Shown here in pieces: positions 42,608-51,800 of a DNA stretch of 57,520 bases. A program made the position numbers and the translations under genes. The first letter of the stretch is position 1. The number at the start of each line of letters is the position of its first letter. Under the pieces are notes generated by a model. It was not told the DNA's origin, searched no databases, and saw only the letters and a program-made list of their open reading frames with translations. Source of the stretch: CAYLJJ01 sp964384025. GTDB taxonomy: Bacteria > Myxococcota_A > Bradymonadia > UBA7976 > UBA1532. The stretch spans positions 1 to 57,520 of the forward strand of contig CAYLJJ010000032.1 of assembly GCA_964384025.1 (NCBI GenBank), given 5' to 3'.

Positions 42608-43515
42608 CGCTCTACCTCCACGAGGCGCTGGCGCCGCTGTGGCGCGCGACAGCCCTCTCCAGTTGTGCTGCGCAGCTCAGGGAGCTGTGAAAGATCAAGC
42701 TCTACCCCCGAGCGCTCCTGATCCAACATCGCCTGAGCCAGACGCGCCAAGCGGGGAGCTGCCTGAGCAGCCGGAGTTCCTCGTGCGTGGATGTTGGACA
42801 TCATGTTTCGATCACCATCTGTTCGACCGATCTTGGGATCATAGACTAGATATGCAGAGAGCCCATCTCCTGTCCCTAAGCCGGGGCGCTCTCCCAAGAG
42901 AATGATCGCTACCCGCGCTTGGCAGATCGCGCCGATCTCATCTTGGAGCCAAACCCGTGCATAGCGAGCACAGAGGGGGCTGCCCAAGCTCATCCCCAAC
43001 GCGCGACACTCCCCCTGGAGCCTCGAGAGCAGCTCTACACCTGAGCCCATACAGGCCACCGCTGAGAGGCCATCCGCCAAGATAAGCTGTATATCTGCTC
43101 CCTTTTGAGCTTCAGCTTCTAGACGCGCCCGAGAAGCTTCATCCAAGCGACGACCCAGATCGGGGCGCAGTAGATATTGGCGATGATCCTCCACCCGACT
43201 CTTAAGCGATAAGAGGTTTTGTTCCTGAGCCCACTCCTCAGGCAGCTCAGCGGCGACCGCAGCGTGCGCTACAGCCAGCTCTGCCTGAAACTGAAGCAGG
43301 ACATCGGTCGCGTAGCGGCTCCCCACCCGACCGATCCCCACCAGAGCAGTTGTGTGCGCCTTGGCCTCCTCAGCGAAGCGGGAGGGGTGGCGTGGTTGAG
43401 GGAAGACCTGCCGAGGGGCTGGAGTGATCGGGAGCGGGAGTTCTACAGGGGGGAGTGGATCTTGAGCCCCCAGACGGCGGCGTAGATCTGCAACAAGGCT
43501 ACGAGTCCTAGACAT
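42604..43515 (-). CDS. eutC: Ethanolamine ammonia-lyase small subunit EutC
   Basis: A 303-aa subunit that, with EutB, binds adenosylcobalamin and splits ethanolamine to acetaldehyde and ammonia. GIGRVGSRYATDVLL, NLLSLKSRVEDHRQYLLRPDLGRRL, DIQLILADGLSAVA and ILLGERPGLGTGDGLSAYLVYDPKI are EutC signatures. An N-terminal extension of about 50 residues is Pro-rich, like the linker/targeting end of other EutC. Overlaps eutB by 8 nt. Confidence 0.95.
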   Translation of the reverse strand: MSRTRSLVADLRRRLGAQDPLPPVELPLPITPAPRQVFPQPRHPSRFAEEAKAHTTALVGIGRVGSRYATDVLLQFQAELAVAHAAVAAELPEEWAQEQNLLSLKSRVEDHRQYLLRPDLGRRLDEASRARLEAEAQKGADIQLILADGLSAVACMGSGVELLSRLQGECRALGMSLGSPLCARYARVWLQDEIGAICQARVAIILLGERPGLGTGDGLSAYLVYDPKIGRTDGDRNMMSNIHARGTPAAQAAPRLARLAQAMLDQERSGVELDLSQLPELRSTTGEGCRAPQRRQRLVEVER

Positions 43516-44869
43516 GGATCACCCCTGGATCTCCAAAGCGCTCTCCAGGCCGACTCCCCTCCATGATGCCTCGCTGGTTAAGCCAAGCTTCAAACTCCGG
43601 GGTGGGTCGTCGCCCCAAGAGTCCCCGCACTGAGGGCAGGTCGTGGAAGGAGGTGGATTGGTAGTTGAGCATGATATCGTCGCCCACAGGGAGAGACATC
43701 AGGAAGGCACAGCCCGCCGCGCCCAAGAGGACCGTAAGGCTCTCCAACTCATCCTGACTCATCCCTGAGTGATAGGTGAAGCAAGCGTCACAGCCCATCG
43801 GCAGGCCCATCAGCTTCCCCATAAAGTGATCCTCTAAGCCCGCTCGCGTGATCTGTGGACCATCCTCTAGGTATTCTGGACCGATAAAGCCCACCACGGT
43901 GTTGACTAAGAAGGGCTGATAGCGCCGAGCCAAGCCATAGCAGCGGGCCTCGATGCTGAGCTGATCGGCGCCATGGTGAGCGTCCGAAGAGAGGGCAGAA
44001 CCCTGCCCTGTCTCGAAATACATCCGATTGGGGCCTCGGGTGCTGCCCCGCTCCTTCATCATCGCCCAAGCTTCATCCATCAGGGAGATAGAGATCCCAA
44101 AGGCGCGGTTGGCGCCCTCGCTCCCCGCCAAAGATTGAAACATAAGGTCCATAGGAGCGCCCATCTCTAGGGCCTTCATCTGCACCGTCACATGGGAGAG
44201 CACACAGTGCTGGGTGGGGATCTCGTTGTGGCGCATCAGCCCATCTAGGGCTTTGAGGATCTCAGCGGTTGACTCTGCGGAGTCGGTCGCAGGATTAACC
44301 CCAATCACGGCATCTCCACAAGCATAGGAGAGGCCCTCTCGGGTGCTGTAGAGGATCCCCTGAACATCATCGGAGGGGTGGTTAGGCTGGAGGCGAGAGG
44401 AGAAGCGCCCCGGCAAGCCCAGGGTGCTGTTGGCGCGAACAACCACCTCGCACTTCTGAGCGGCCACCATCAGATCCATATTGGACATCAGCTTACAAAC
44501 CGCTGCTACCATCTCAGGAGTGAGCCCTGGAGATATGGCGCGGATCTGAGCGCCGGTCGCTTGACCCAGGAGCCACTCGCGAAACTCTGCCACATTGAGC
44601 TGAGCAACAGCTCGGTAAGCTTGCTCGTCCAGGTTGTCTTCCACCAGACGGGTCAGCTCATCCTGTTCATAGGGGATCACTGGGTGTTGTCGGAGATCAG
44701 CGAGGCTCAGCTCGGAGAGGACCGCGCGAGCAGCGACACGCTCTACTGCGTCTCGGGCGGCGATTCCGGCGAGGAGATCTCCAGATTTCGGGGGGTTCGC
44801 CTTGGCCAGCACCTCCTTGACCGATTGGAATCGATAGCGTGTTTTTCGAATGGAGGCGGTTAAATTCAT
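43508..44869 (-). CDS. eutB: Ethanolamine ammonia-lyase large subunit EutB
   Basis: A 453-aa TIM-barrel catalytic subunit, the same length as E. coli EutB. KLMSNMDLMVAA, GLPGRFSSRLQPNHPSDDVQGI, GVNPATDSAEST, YFETGQGSALSSDAHHGADQ and MGCDACFTYHS are conserved active-site segments. ATG 44869 is supported by GAGG 6 nt upstream. First gene of the operon eutB-eutC-eutL-TPR protein. No eutA reactivase, eutR, or eutVW regulator is visible in the window. Confidence 0.96.
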   Translation of the reverse strand: MNLTASIRKTRYRFQSVKEVLAKANPPKSGDLLAGIAARDAVERVAARAVLSELSLADLRQHPVIPYEQDELTRLVEDNLDEQAYRAVAQLNVAEFREWLLGQATGAQIRAISPGLTPEMVAAVCKLMSNMDLMVAAQKCEVVVRANSTLGLPGRFSSRLQPNHPSDDVQGILYSTREGLSYACGDAVIGVNPATDSAESTAEILKALDGLMRHNEIPTQHCVLSHVTVQMKALEMGAPMDLMFQSLAGSEGANRAFGISISLMDEAWAMMKERGSTRGPNRMYFETGQGSALSSDAHHGADQLSIEARCYGLARRYQPFLVNTVVGFIGPEYLEDGPQITRAGLEDHFMGKLMGLPMGCDACFTYHSGMSQDELESLTVLLGAAGCAFLMSLPVGDDIMLNYQSTSFHDLPSVRGLLGRRPTPEFEAWLNQRGIMEGSRPGERFGDPGVIHV

Positions 44870-44894
44870 CAAGAGCCTCAAGGTGATTCTCAGG

Positions 44895-45185
44895 GTGAGC
44901 CTAACGCATTTTTTAAAGCAATTGGAGGCTCTTCTCAGGGATCACGAGCCCTTGAATATCCTGGATCTTTGCCGCCATTGGCTTCATCAGAATTTCGCTC
45001 GATGCAAGGAGGAGGGCATTTTATCTTGGGTGTGTTGGTGGCGGAGAGATCCTCTATGTTCAAACCCAAGCATGTTTCATAGAGTGCTTAAACTTCTGAT
45101 TTTCTATCAGTTGTCCTCAATTCAGGCTCTGGATGAGGCTGGAGTTCTGAGCCCAGACCTGGAGCAAAAACAGATAGGAGCTTAA
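44895..45185 (+). CDS. Small hypothetical protein coupled to rsmD
   Basis: A 96-aa frame starting at GTG 44895 with AAGGTGA 8 nt upstream and ending in TAA that shares its last base with the rsmD ATG (TAATG). The sequence is mostly helical with several Trp/Cys (LSWVCWWRRDPLC). No family is recognised. The stop/start overlap and a normal codon pattern make translation plausible. It begins only 26 nt from the divergent eutB start, which leaves little room for two promoters. Confidence 0.4.
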   Translation: MSLTHFLKQLEALLRDHEPLNILDLCRHWLHQNFARCKEEGILSWVCWWRRDPLCSNPSMFHRVLKLLIFYQLSSIQALDEAGVLSPDLEQKQIGA

Positions 45186-45733
45186 TGCGCATCATCGCAG
45201 GGTTATGGAGCAATCGGCAGCTATACTCACCTGGGCGCCGTGTGCGCCCAACTCAAGAGCCTGTTCGAGAAGCTTGGATGGATTTTTTGGGTGATCGCCT
45301 TGAGGGGGCTCAGATCCTTGACCTCTTTTCAGGTTCAGGCGCCTTGGGCCTTGAAGCGCTCTCGCGTGGCGCCGCCAGTGTAGATTTCGTCGAGAGAGGC
45401 GGTGAGGCTCTACACGCGCTTAAGGCGAACGTGGCAGGCTGTAAACTGCGGCCTTTGCGAAGGGGTCAACGACCCACCGCCCGGTTCAAATCCACGCGCA
45501 TTTTTAAGCGTGATGCCCTACCCTTTATCGCAAGGCTGGATGTTGGGGCTTATGATCTGGCCTTCGCCGATCCTCCTTATGGCTCACGTAAGCTGGATCA
45601 GGTGATCAAAACGTGGCAGGCGCTGCGCTTTGCTCAGATACTCTGCGTTGAACATGCGCCTGACCATCCGATACCTAGAGCCAAGCAAATGCTCTCTTTT
45701 GAGGCCTCTCATGTGAGCATCTACGGTCTCTGA
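45185..45733 (+). CDS. rsmD: 16S rRNA (guanine-966-N2)-methyltransferase RsmD
   Basis: A 182-aa Rossmann methyltransferase. MRIIAGLWSNRQL and RPTQEPVREAWMDFL are the typical RsmD N-terminus, ILDLFSGSGALGLEALSRGA is the SAM motif, and FADPPYG (about 127-133) is the catalytic N-type motif. Methylates G966 in the P-site region of 16S rRNA. The central segment has a basic insert (LRPLRRGQRPTARFKSTR) relative to short homologues. Confidence 0.93.
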   Translation: MRIIAGLWSNRQLYSPGRRVRPTQEPVREAWMDFLGDRLEGAQILDLFSGSGALGLEALSRGAASVDFVERGGEALHALKANVAGCKLRPLRRGQRPTARFKSTRIFKRDALPFIARLDVGAYDLAFADPPYGSRKLDQVIKTWQALRFAQILCVEHAPDHPIPRAKQMLSFEASHVSIYGL

Positions 45734-45877
45734 ATGGCGAACAGTGCGGCTACACCACCCGGGACTCCTGCTCGGCCCTCAAAATCGCCCAAGGTTGTTT
45801 AAAGATCAGCGCAGCCCTGTGGATCTTCCCTGAAGCACAACATAATATCATCCCCTCTTTTAACAGGAGATCCTTTG

Positions 45878-46579
45878 ATGAAACCCCTCATCATCATCCC
45901 CACCTACAATGAGCGCGAGAACCTCCCAGAGTTGCTGGATCGTGTCACCACGATTCTCCCTCAGGCTCACCTTCTCATCGTAGATGACGCCTCTCCAGAT
46001 GGCAGCGGAGATCTTGTAGAGGCGCGGGCCGCTGAGGATGAGCGGATCCATCTGCTGCGCCGAGAGGGCAAACTGGGCTTGGGCACGGCTTATCTCGCGG
46101 GTTTTCGCTGGGGCCTGGAGCGAGACTACAGCCACCTCTTTGAGATGGACGCGGACTTTAGCCACGATCCTGAGGCCCTGCCTCGCTTCTTAGAAGCTGC
46201 AGAGTCTGCTGATGTGGTCCTGGGCAGCCGCTGGGTCAAGGGGGGAGGCACTGTCGGCTGGCCCCTCAAGCGCCAGATGATCAGCCGGGGAGGCAGCCTC
46301 TATGCGCGTACGGTCTTGGGGGTCCCCATCCGCGATCTCACCGGGGGCTTTAAGTGTTTCCGACGTGAGGTGCTGGAGCAGATCGGTCTGGATCAAGTGC
46401 AAACCGCAGGTTATGGCTTTCAGATCGAACTGACTTGGCGAGCAATCCGCAAAGGCTTCAAGGTGGTGGAGATCCCTATCCGCTTCGCTGATCGGGTGGC
46501 AGGTGAATCCAAGATGTCAGGGCAGATCTTCCTTGAAGCTTTTCTTCTGGTCTGGAAGCTGCGCCTGGGTCTGGTCTGA
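45878..46579 (+). CDS. Polyprenol-phosphate mannosyltransferase-like GT2 (DPM1 type)
   Basis: A 233-aa GT-A glycosyltransferase. IIIPTYNERENLPELL, LIVDDASPDGSGDL, the DxD-like EMDADFSHDP, and VVLGSRWVKGGGTVGWP...SRGGSLYAR are standard for dolichyl/polyprenyl-phosphate mannose synthases; DLTGGFKCFRR and GYGFQIE complete it. It transfers a sugar from an NDP-sugar to polyprenyl phosphate, the donor used by PMT/ArnT enzymes, one of which is encoded next. AGGAG 8 nt upstream fixes ATG 45878. No membrane helices. Confidence 0.92.
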   Translation: MKPLIIIPTYNERENLPELLDRVTTILPQAHLLIVDDASPDGSGDLVEARAAEDERIHLLRREGKLGLGTAYLAGFRWGLERDYSHLFEMDADFSHDPEALPRFLEAAESADVVLGSRWVKGGGTVGWPLKRQMISRGGSLYARTVLGVPIRDLTGGFKCFRREVLEQIGLDQVQTAGYGFQIELTWRAIRKGFKVVEIPIRFADRVAGESKMSGQIFLEAFLLVWKLRLGLV

Positions 46580-47850
46580 GCACCCCAAAAACTCTCTTAA
46601 GACAGGCCCTAAGGCGGCCCTGGCTCCTTTTCATCCTCCTCTGGTTCCTTCAACTGGCCCTGGCGAACCAGCTCCCCCTCCTCGCCGATGAGCTTTATTA
46701 CAACGCCTGGGCCCAGAAACTCTCTCTAGGCTACTTTGATCATCCCCCTGGCGTCGCCCTCTGGATCCGCCTGGGGCTGGGACATCCCCGTCTACCAGGG
46801 CTACTCCTTTTGCCTCTAGCGTGGTGGTGGCTGGCGGGGCTTTTGCCTTCAGAGGAGCGGCTCTGGCTGCCCCTCCTGGTACTCTTGACCCCTTTGGGTT
46901 TCTCCGCCTTTATCGTTACCCCAGACCTTCCCCTGCTCTGCGCTTGGCTGATGCTGCTCAGGGCGGTGTTGAAGGGGGAGGCTTGGCGCTCTGGCTTCTG
47001 GGCTGCAGCCTGCCTCTGGTCTAAGTCCACCGTCCTCCTCGCCCTGCCCTTCGCTCTCTGGGTTCTGGCTCGGCGCTTGAGCTGGGGGAAAGCTCTGGGC
47101 GCCGCCATGTTCTGTCTCCTGCTTTACAGCCCCCATCTGCTCTGGAGCCTCCAACATGAGGGCCTTCCTTGGCGCTTTCAGATGGGGCGACCGCTGCACT
47201 TTGGTCTCCCTGAGTTGCTCCTTGGCCAACTCCTGGTACTGAGCCCCTGGGTCGCTTGGGCGCTGCTTCAGGCTTGGCGACAGCCTCTAGACAACCTGGA
47301 TAGAGAGCTGCGGCTCTTGAGCCTAACTCTTTTCATCTCCTGGCTGTTGATCTCCCTTCTCTACCGAGTAGAAGCCAACTGGCCAATGCTAAGCTGGCCC
47401 GCAGCCCTCTTGATGTTGGCTCGTCGTCGAAAGCGGCAGCCTTTCTTTCTGGCAGGGCTTCTTACTCTGAGCGCGGTCTTGATCCTGCCCCTTCTTGACC
47501 TCTGGCAGCCCTTTTCAGGCCCCCCTCGAGGAGCTGCGCGGCTGCGTAGCTGTCTAGAGCAGCAGAGCGACTTGCCTCTGGTGGCAGGGCGCTATCAGGA
47601 GAAAGCTCTCCTAGATCATGTGGGGGTTCCTGTAGCTTATCTACCCTGGGCGAAGCATCGCATGAGCCAATATGATCTTTGGGAGACATCTGCCCCTCCC
47701 TGTGATTTCAACTACCTGGGAAACCTTGAGCAACTCGCGGGGCGCTGCCAGGGCCAGATCAGCTCCAGTTTGAGCTGTGGTCAACAGCTCCTTGAGTGTC
47801 GCTGCGTTTCTCTTGATGATTCTCAGCGTTCCGCTTCGCCGCTCCTCTGA
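46576..47850 (+). CDS. GT39/ArnT-like lipid-linked-sugar glycosyltransferase, probable CTG start
   Basis: A 424-aa multi-pass protein if it starts at CTG 46576. The conserved N-terminal PMT/ArnT block is LADELYYNAWAQKLSLGYFDHPP, encoded at about 46681-46750, with TPDLPL further on. No ATG, GTG or TTG exists in frame upstream of that block; a TTG at 46810 would delete it. CTG 46576 overlaps the GT2 stop (CTGA), mirroring the usual ATGA coupling. It would use the polyprenyl-phosphate sugar from the upstream enzyme to glycosylate a lipid or protein outside the cytoplasm. Confidence 0.8.
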   Translation: MSTPKTLLRQALRRPWLLFILLWFLQLALANQLPLLADELYYNAWAQKLSLGYFDHPPGVALWIRLGLGHPRLPGLLLLPLAWWWLAGLLPSEERLWLPLLVLLTPLGFSAFIVTPDLPLLCAWLMLLRAVLKGEAWRSGFWAAACLWSKSTVLLALPFALWVLARRLSWGKALGAAMFCLLLYSPHLLWSLQHEGLPWRFQMGRPLHFGLPELLLGQLLVLSPWVAWALLQAWRQPLDNLDRELRLLSLTLFISWLLISLLYRVEANWPMLSWPAALLMLARRRKRQPFFLAGLLTLSAVLILPLLDLWQPFSGPPRGAARLRSCLEQQSDLPLVAGRYQEKALLDHVGVPVAYLPWAKHRMSQYDLWETSAPPCDFNYLGNLEQLAGRCQGQISSSLSCGQQLLECRCVSLDDSQRSASPLL

Positions 47851-47943
47851 AAAGCAACCATTCAAGGCAGGTTGGAGCCTTCTCTTCTTTGATCCCTGGA
47901 TGTTATTAGATTGGATCTTAAGAAGCCCCAAAAGAGGAACTGC

Positions 47944-48597
47944 ATGAAGCTGAACTCGCATCGAGACTGTAGTCTCCTGGAGCTGTGGCTGAGACGAGCC
48001 TACTCCGGGCTCCTCTACACCCGCGTTTATCGAAGGCTGCACCCAGAGAGGCCCTTTTACACACCCGCCGCGATTCAAAGGATCGAGGGTCTCCTAAAAC
48101 CGGAGATGAAGGTTTTGGAGTGGGGCACTGGGGCCAGCACACTCTGGTTGGCAGAACGAGTTGGAGAGTTGTTCTCTGTTGAGCATGATCTCGACTGGTA
48201 TGAGCGGGTCAAGGAGCAGATCAATACAGCCCAGTTTCAGAACGTAAACTTAAACTACCGACCTCCACAGGAGAGGGATAAAAGCTACGATTGGCAAGCG
48301 AACTGGTCTCACTTTAGCGCTCTGGAGAGCGCGCCAAGGAAGCCTCAGTTTAAAGAGTACTTTCAGATCGCGGACAGCTTTCCAGACGAGCACTTTGATT
48401 GCGTGATCATCGATGGCCGAGAGCGGGTCTGCTGTGCCCTTCACGCTATCCCCAAGCTCAAGAGGGGTGGATATCTGATCCTCGACGATTCGATGAGGCC
48501 GAAATATCAGCAGATTTGGGAGCTGCTCTCTGAGTGGATCGTTGAGATCTATGATTTTGGCCTGATACAGACCAGCATCTTCTCCAAGAAAGCCTGA
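47944..48597 (+). CDS. Class I SAM-dependent methyltransferase
   Basis: A 217-aa protein. VLEWGTGASTLWLAERVGELFSVEHD is motif I and the acidic end of strand 2, and DCVIIDGRERVCCALHAIPKLKRGGYLILDDS resembles motifs II-III. Similar proteins occur in polysaccharide and glycan gene clusters. AGAGGA 5 nt before ATG 47944 supports this start over TTG 47911. It follows the ArnT-like gene by 93 nt on the same strand, so methylation of a surface glycan is a reasonable guess. Confidence 0.75.
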   Translation: MKLNSHRDCSLLELWLRRAYSGLLYTRVYRRLHPERPFYTPAAIQRIEGLLKPEMKVLEWGTGASTLWLAERVGELFSVEHDLDWYERVKEQINTAQFQNVNLNYRPPQERDKSYDWQANWSHFSALESAPRKPQFKEYFQIADSFPDEHFDCVIIDGRERVCCALHAIPKLKRGGYLILDDSMRPKYQQIWELLSEWIVEIYDFGLIQTSIFSKKA

Positions 48598-48827
48598 AAA
48601 TATTCTCATCAGAGCAACAAGAATCAGCTCGAGCCAGAGATATTCTTTGGGGGCTCTCATCCTTAAGAGAGCGCGGATACAGTAGGTCCTTCAAACGAAA
48701 ATCGACCATTCTTGATGCTTTGCCAACGGTTACAAGAGCCCCATTCCGACTCAGATCTTCTTAGAAGCTGGAAAGCCTTCCTGACCTGGTGAGACAATGC
48801 AGAGAATTTTGCTTTGGGAAAAACTCC

Positions 48828-51800
48828 ATGGCCTCACGTCTCTGCTCCCTGCTGCTGCTGTTGCCCCTTCTGGCTTGCGATGACGCAGATTCAGAAGGAG
48901 AGAATCTGGACTTTGGCTTCAACATAGACGCTTCTCAGGATCTCGCGCTGGAAGATCTACTCTCTCTAGACAGCGCTCCTGTTGATCAGCTCCTGGATGC
49001 CGCTCCTCTCCCCATTCCCTGTCTCCTGAATTGGGCTCCAAACCCGCTGCTGGATTTCGGAGATCAGGATCTCAACCAAAGAGAGGAGAAAAGGAGCTGG
49101 CTTCAGGCTCCACAGGGGGCCCACTGTCGCATCGAACAGATCCGTTTGGTGAACTCCGAACAAGGCTTTGATTTTGCGTTTGAGGAGCGCCTACATCTCC
49201 CTGTCGATCTGGAGTCAGGCGAGGATGAGAGGATTTTGGAGCTGATTTTGAGCTTTGAACCTCAAACTCCTGGACGCTATGAGACCTACCTCATCATCAC
49301 CTACCGAGATATCTATGAGGAGGGTTCGGATGCAGGTGCTCAGGAGAGACTCTCTGAAGCTCGGCTCCTGAGGCTTCAACTCAACGGTCAAAGTCGCATT
49401 CCCGATTCAGATGGTGATCGCGTCCCTGACAATCAGGACAACTGTCCTCAGATCAACAACCCTGAACAGATCGATACAGATGAAGATGACCTGGGAGATG
49501 AATGTGATGATTGCCCTCTCGATATAGACAACGACATAGACCAGGACGGCACCTGTGCAAATCAAGACAATTGTCCTCTGGTTTTCAATCAGCAGGATCA
49601 AAATCAAGATGGGGATGAATTTGGAGATCTCTGTGATCCTTGCGATGGAGTCTCCAATATAGATGCTGATCAGGATAAGAAGTGTGATGAGATTGATAAC
49701 TGTCCTCTCCATCCCAACCCAGGGCAGGTTGATAGGGATGGAGATGGCATAGGAGATCTCTGTGATCTTTGGCCTGAAGATCCCGAAAATGATACTGATG
49801 GCGACGGGGTTCCCAACGGGAGAGACAACTGTGTTGATCAGGCCAACCCCGGTCAACAGAATCAAGATGGAGATGAGCAGGGGGATCTCTGTGATCTCTG
49901 TCCACTAGATTCTGAAAATGACGTGGATCAAGATACTGTGTGTGGGGATGAGGATAACTGTCCAGATATTAGTAATCGAGATCAAGGCGATGAAGATCAG
50001 GATGGTGATGGTGATGTTTGTGATTCTTGTCCCCTTGATCCATATAATGACTACGACAATGATAATGTTTGTGGAAATGTAGATAATTGTCCAACAGTTT
50101 ATAATCCAGGCCAAGAGAACGAACCTATAGACGGAGAAGAGCAAGATGATGTTGGAGATGCTTGCGAAGTTGAACGGTGTGATGGAATAGATAATAATGG
50201 AAATGGTTTGGTTGATGAAGGTTTTCCTGACCAGGATGGTGATGAGTTGGCTGATTGTATGGATTTCTGTATATTTGATCATGAAAATGATCAAGACGGA
50301 GATCAGATCTGCGAGATTCTAGATAACTGTCCGAACGACCCTAATCATGACCAACTAGATGAAGACAACGATGGACAAGGAGATGAATGTGATATTTGTC
50401 CTCTTGATCCTCTAGACGATGACGACAATGACGATGTTTGTGATAATATTGACAACTGCTTGGGTTTATTTAACCCTATTCACCCCGATTTGATGGTTCA
50501 ATTAGACTCTGATGGTGATGGTTTAGGGGATGAATGTGACGATTATCCATTCGACCCCAATAATGATATAGACAGAGATCTTTGTCCATTTAACCCGGAC
50601 TATGATTATGAAGCAAATCCAAATCCAGAGTTCTGTGTTCAAGACAATTGTCCTAATGTAAATAACCCGGGCCAATTTGACTCAGACAATGATGGTTTAG
50701 GTGATGCTTGCGATGCATGTGCACGCGACCCGGATAATGATAGAGATAGGGATTCTCATTGCCATAACTTAGATAATTGTCCGTTTTACTACAATCCGAA
50801 CCAGAACGATCTAGATGAGGACGGTATTGGTGATGCATGTGATTCGTGCCGTTCAGATCCACTTAATGATGCCGATGGAGATACAATATGTGATGGAGTT
50901 GACAACTGTGTAGGCATATCAAACTTCAATCAGTCTGATATTGATAGAGATGGCAAAGGAGACTTGTGTGATAAATGCCCCAGGGACCCTTTCAATGATA
51001 TCGATCGAGATGATGTCTGTAGGGAAGATGACAACTGCCCTGCAATTCACAACAACAAACAATCAGATAATGATAATGACGGAATTGGAGATATTTGTGA
51101 CATTTGCCCGAATGATGATACAAATGACAGAGATTTGGACGAAATCTGTGGAAAGCTAGACAATTGCCCACATTTTGGCAATCCTGACCAGATTGACTCG
51201 GATGGCGATGGCATTGGTGATATTTGCGATGATTGTCCAAATGATTATGGAAATGACTCTGATGGTGATAGCATTTGTGGCGATGAAGACAATTGTCCAG
51301 GACTATTTAATCCGATACCAGAAGACCAGATGGGTGATTCTTGCAATGGGGAACTATGCGATGGAATTGATAATAACAACAATGGAATAATCGATGAGGG
51401 TTATTCTGATGTAGACCATGATGGAATTGTTGATTGTCTTGATAGCTGCCCACTTGACAGAAATAATGATTCTGATATGGATTCGGTATGTGGGAATGTG
51501 GACAACTGTCCGAACATCTCAAATGAAACACAACGTGACAGAGACGATGATCACATCGGTGATGCTTGCGACGAATGTGTTGGTGATGATATGAATGACA
51601 TAGATGGTGATGGCATATGTGGAGACTCTGATAATTGTCCATCGGTTAATAATATTGACCAAAATGACGTGGATTTTGATGGAATTGGAGATCAATGCGA
51701 TGATGAAACCTGTGACGGTCAAGATAACGATGGAGACGGTGAAATTGACGAGGGTTTTGATGACACAGATGGTGATGGTGATGCAAACTGCGCTGATGAT

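Noticed and set aside
40773..44869. Complete Eut microcompartment locus
   Set aside because: Only eutB, eutC and eutL are present; other shell and enzyme genes are absent from the window.
46810..47850. Start of the GT39-like gene at TTG 46810
   Set aside because: It would remove the conserved DE-x-Y-Y...YFDHPP block, which is encoded upstream in the same open frame.
49407..50294. Long minus-strand Ile/Thr-rich frames inside the giant gene
   Set aside because: They are shadows of Asp/Asn-rich TSP3 codons, with no signal or start context.
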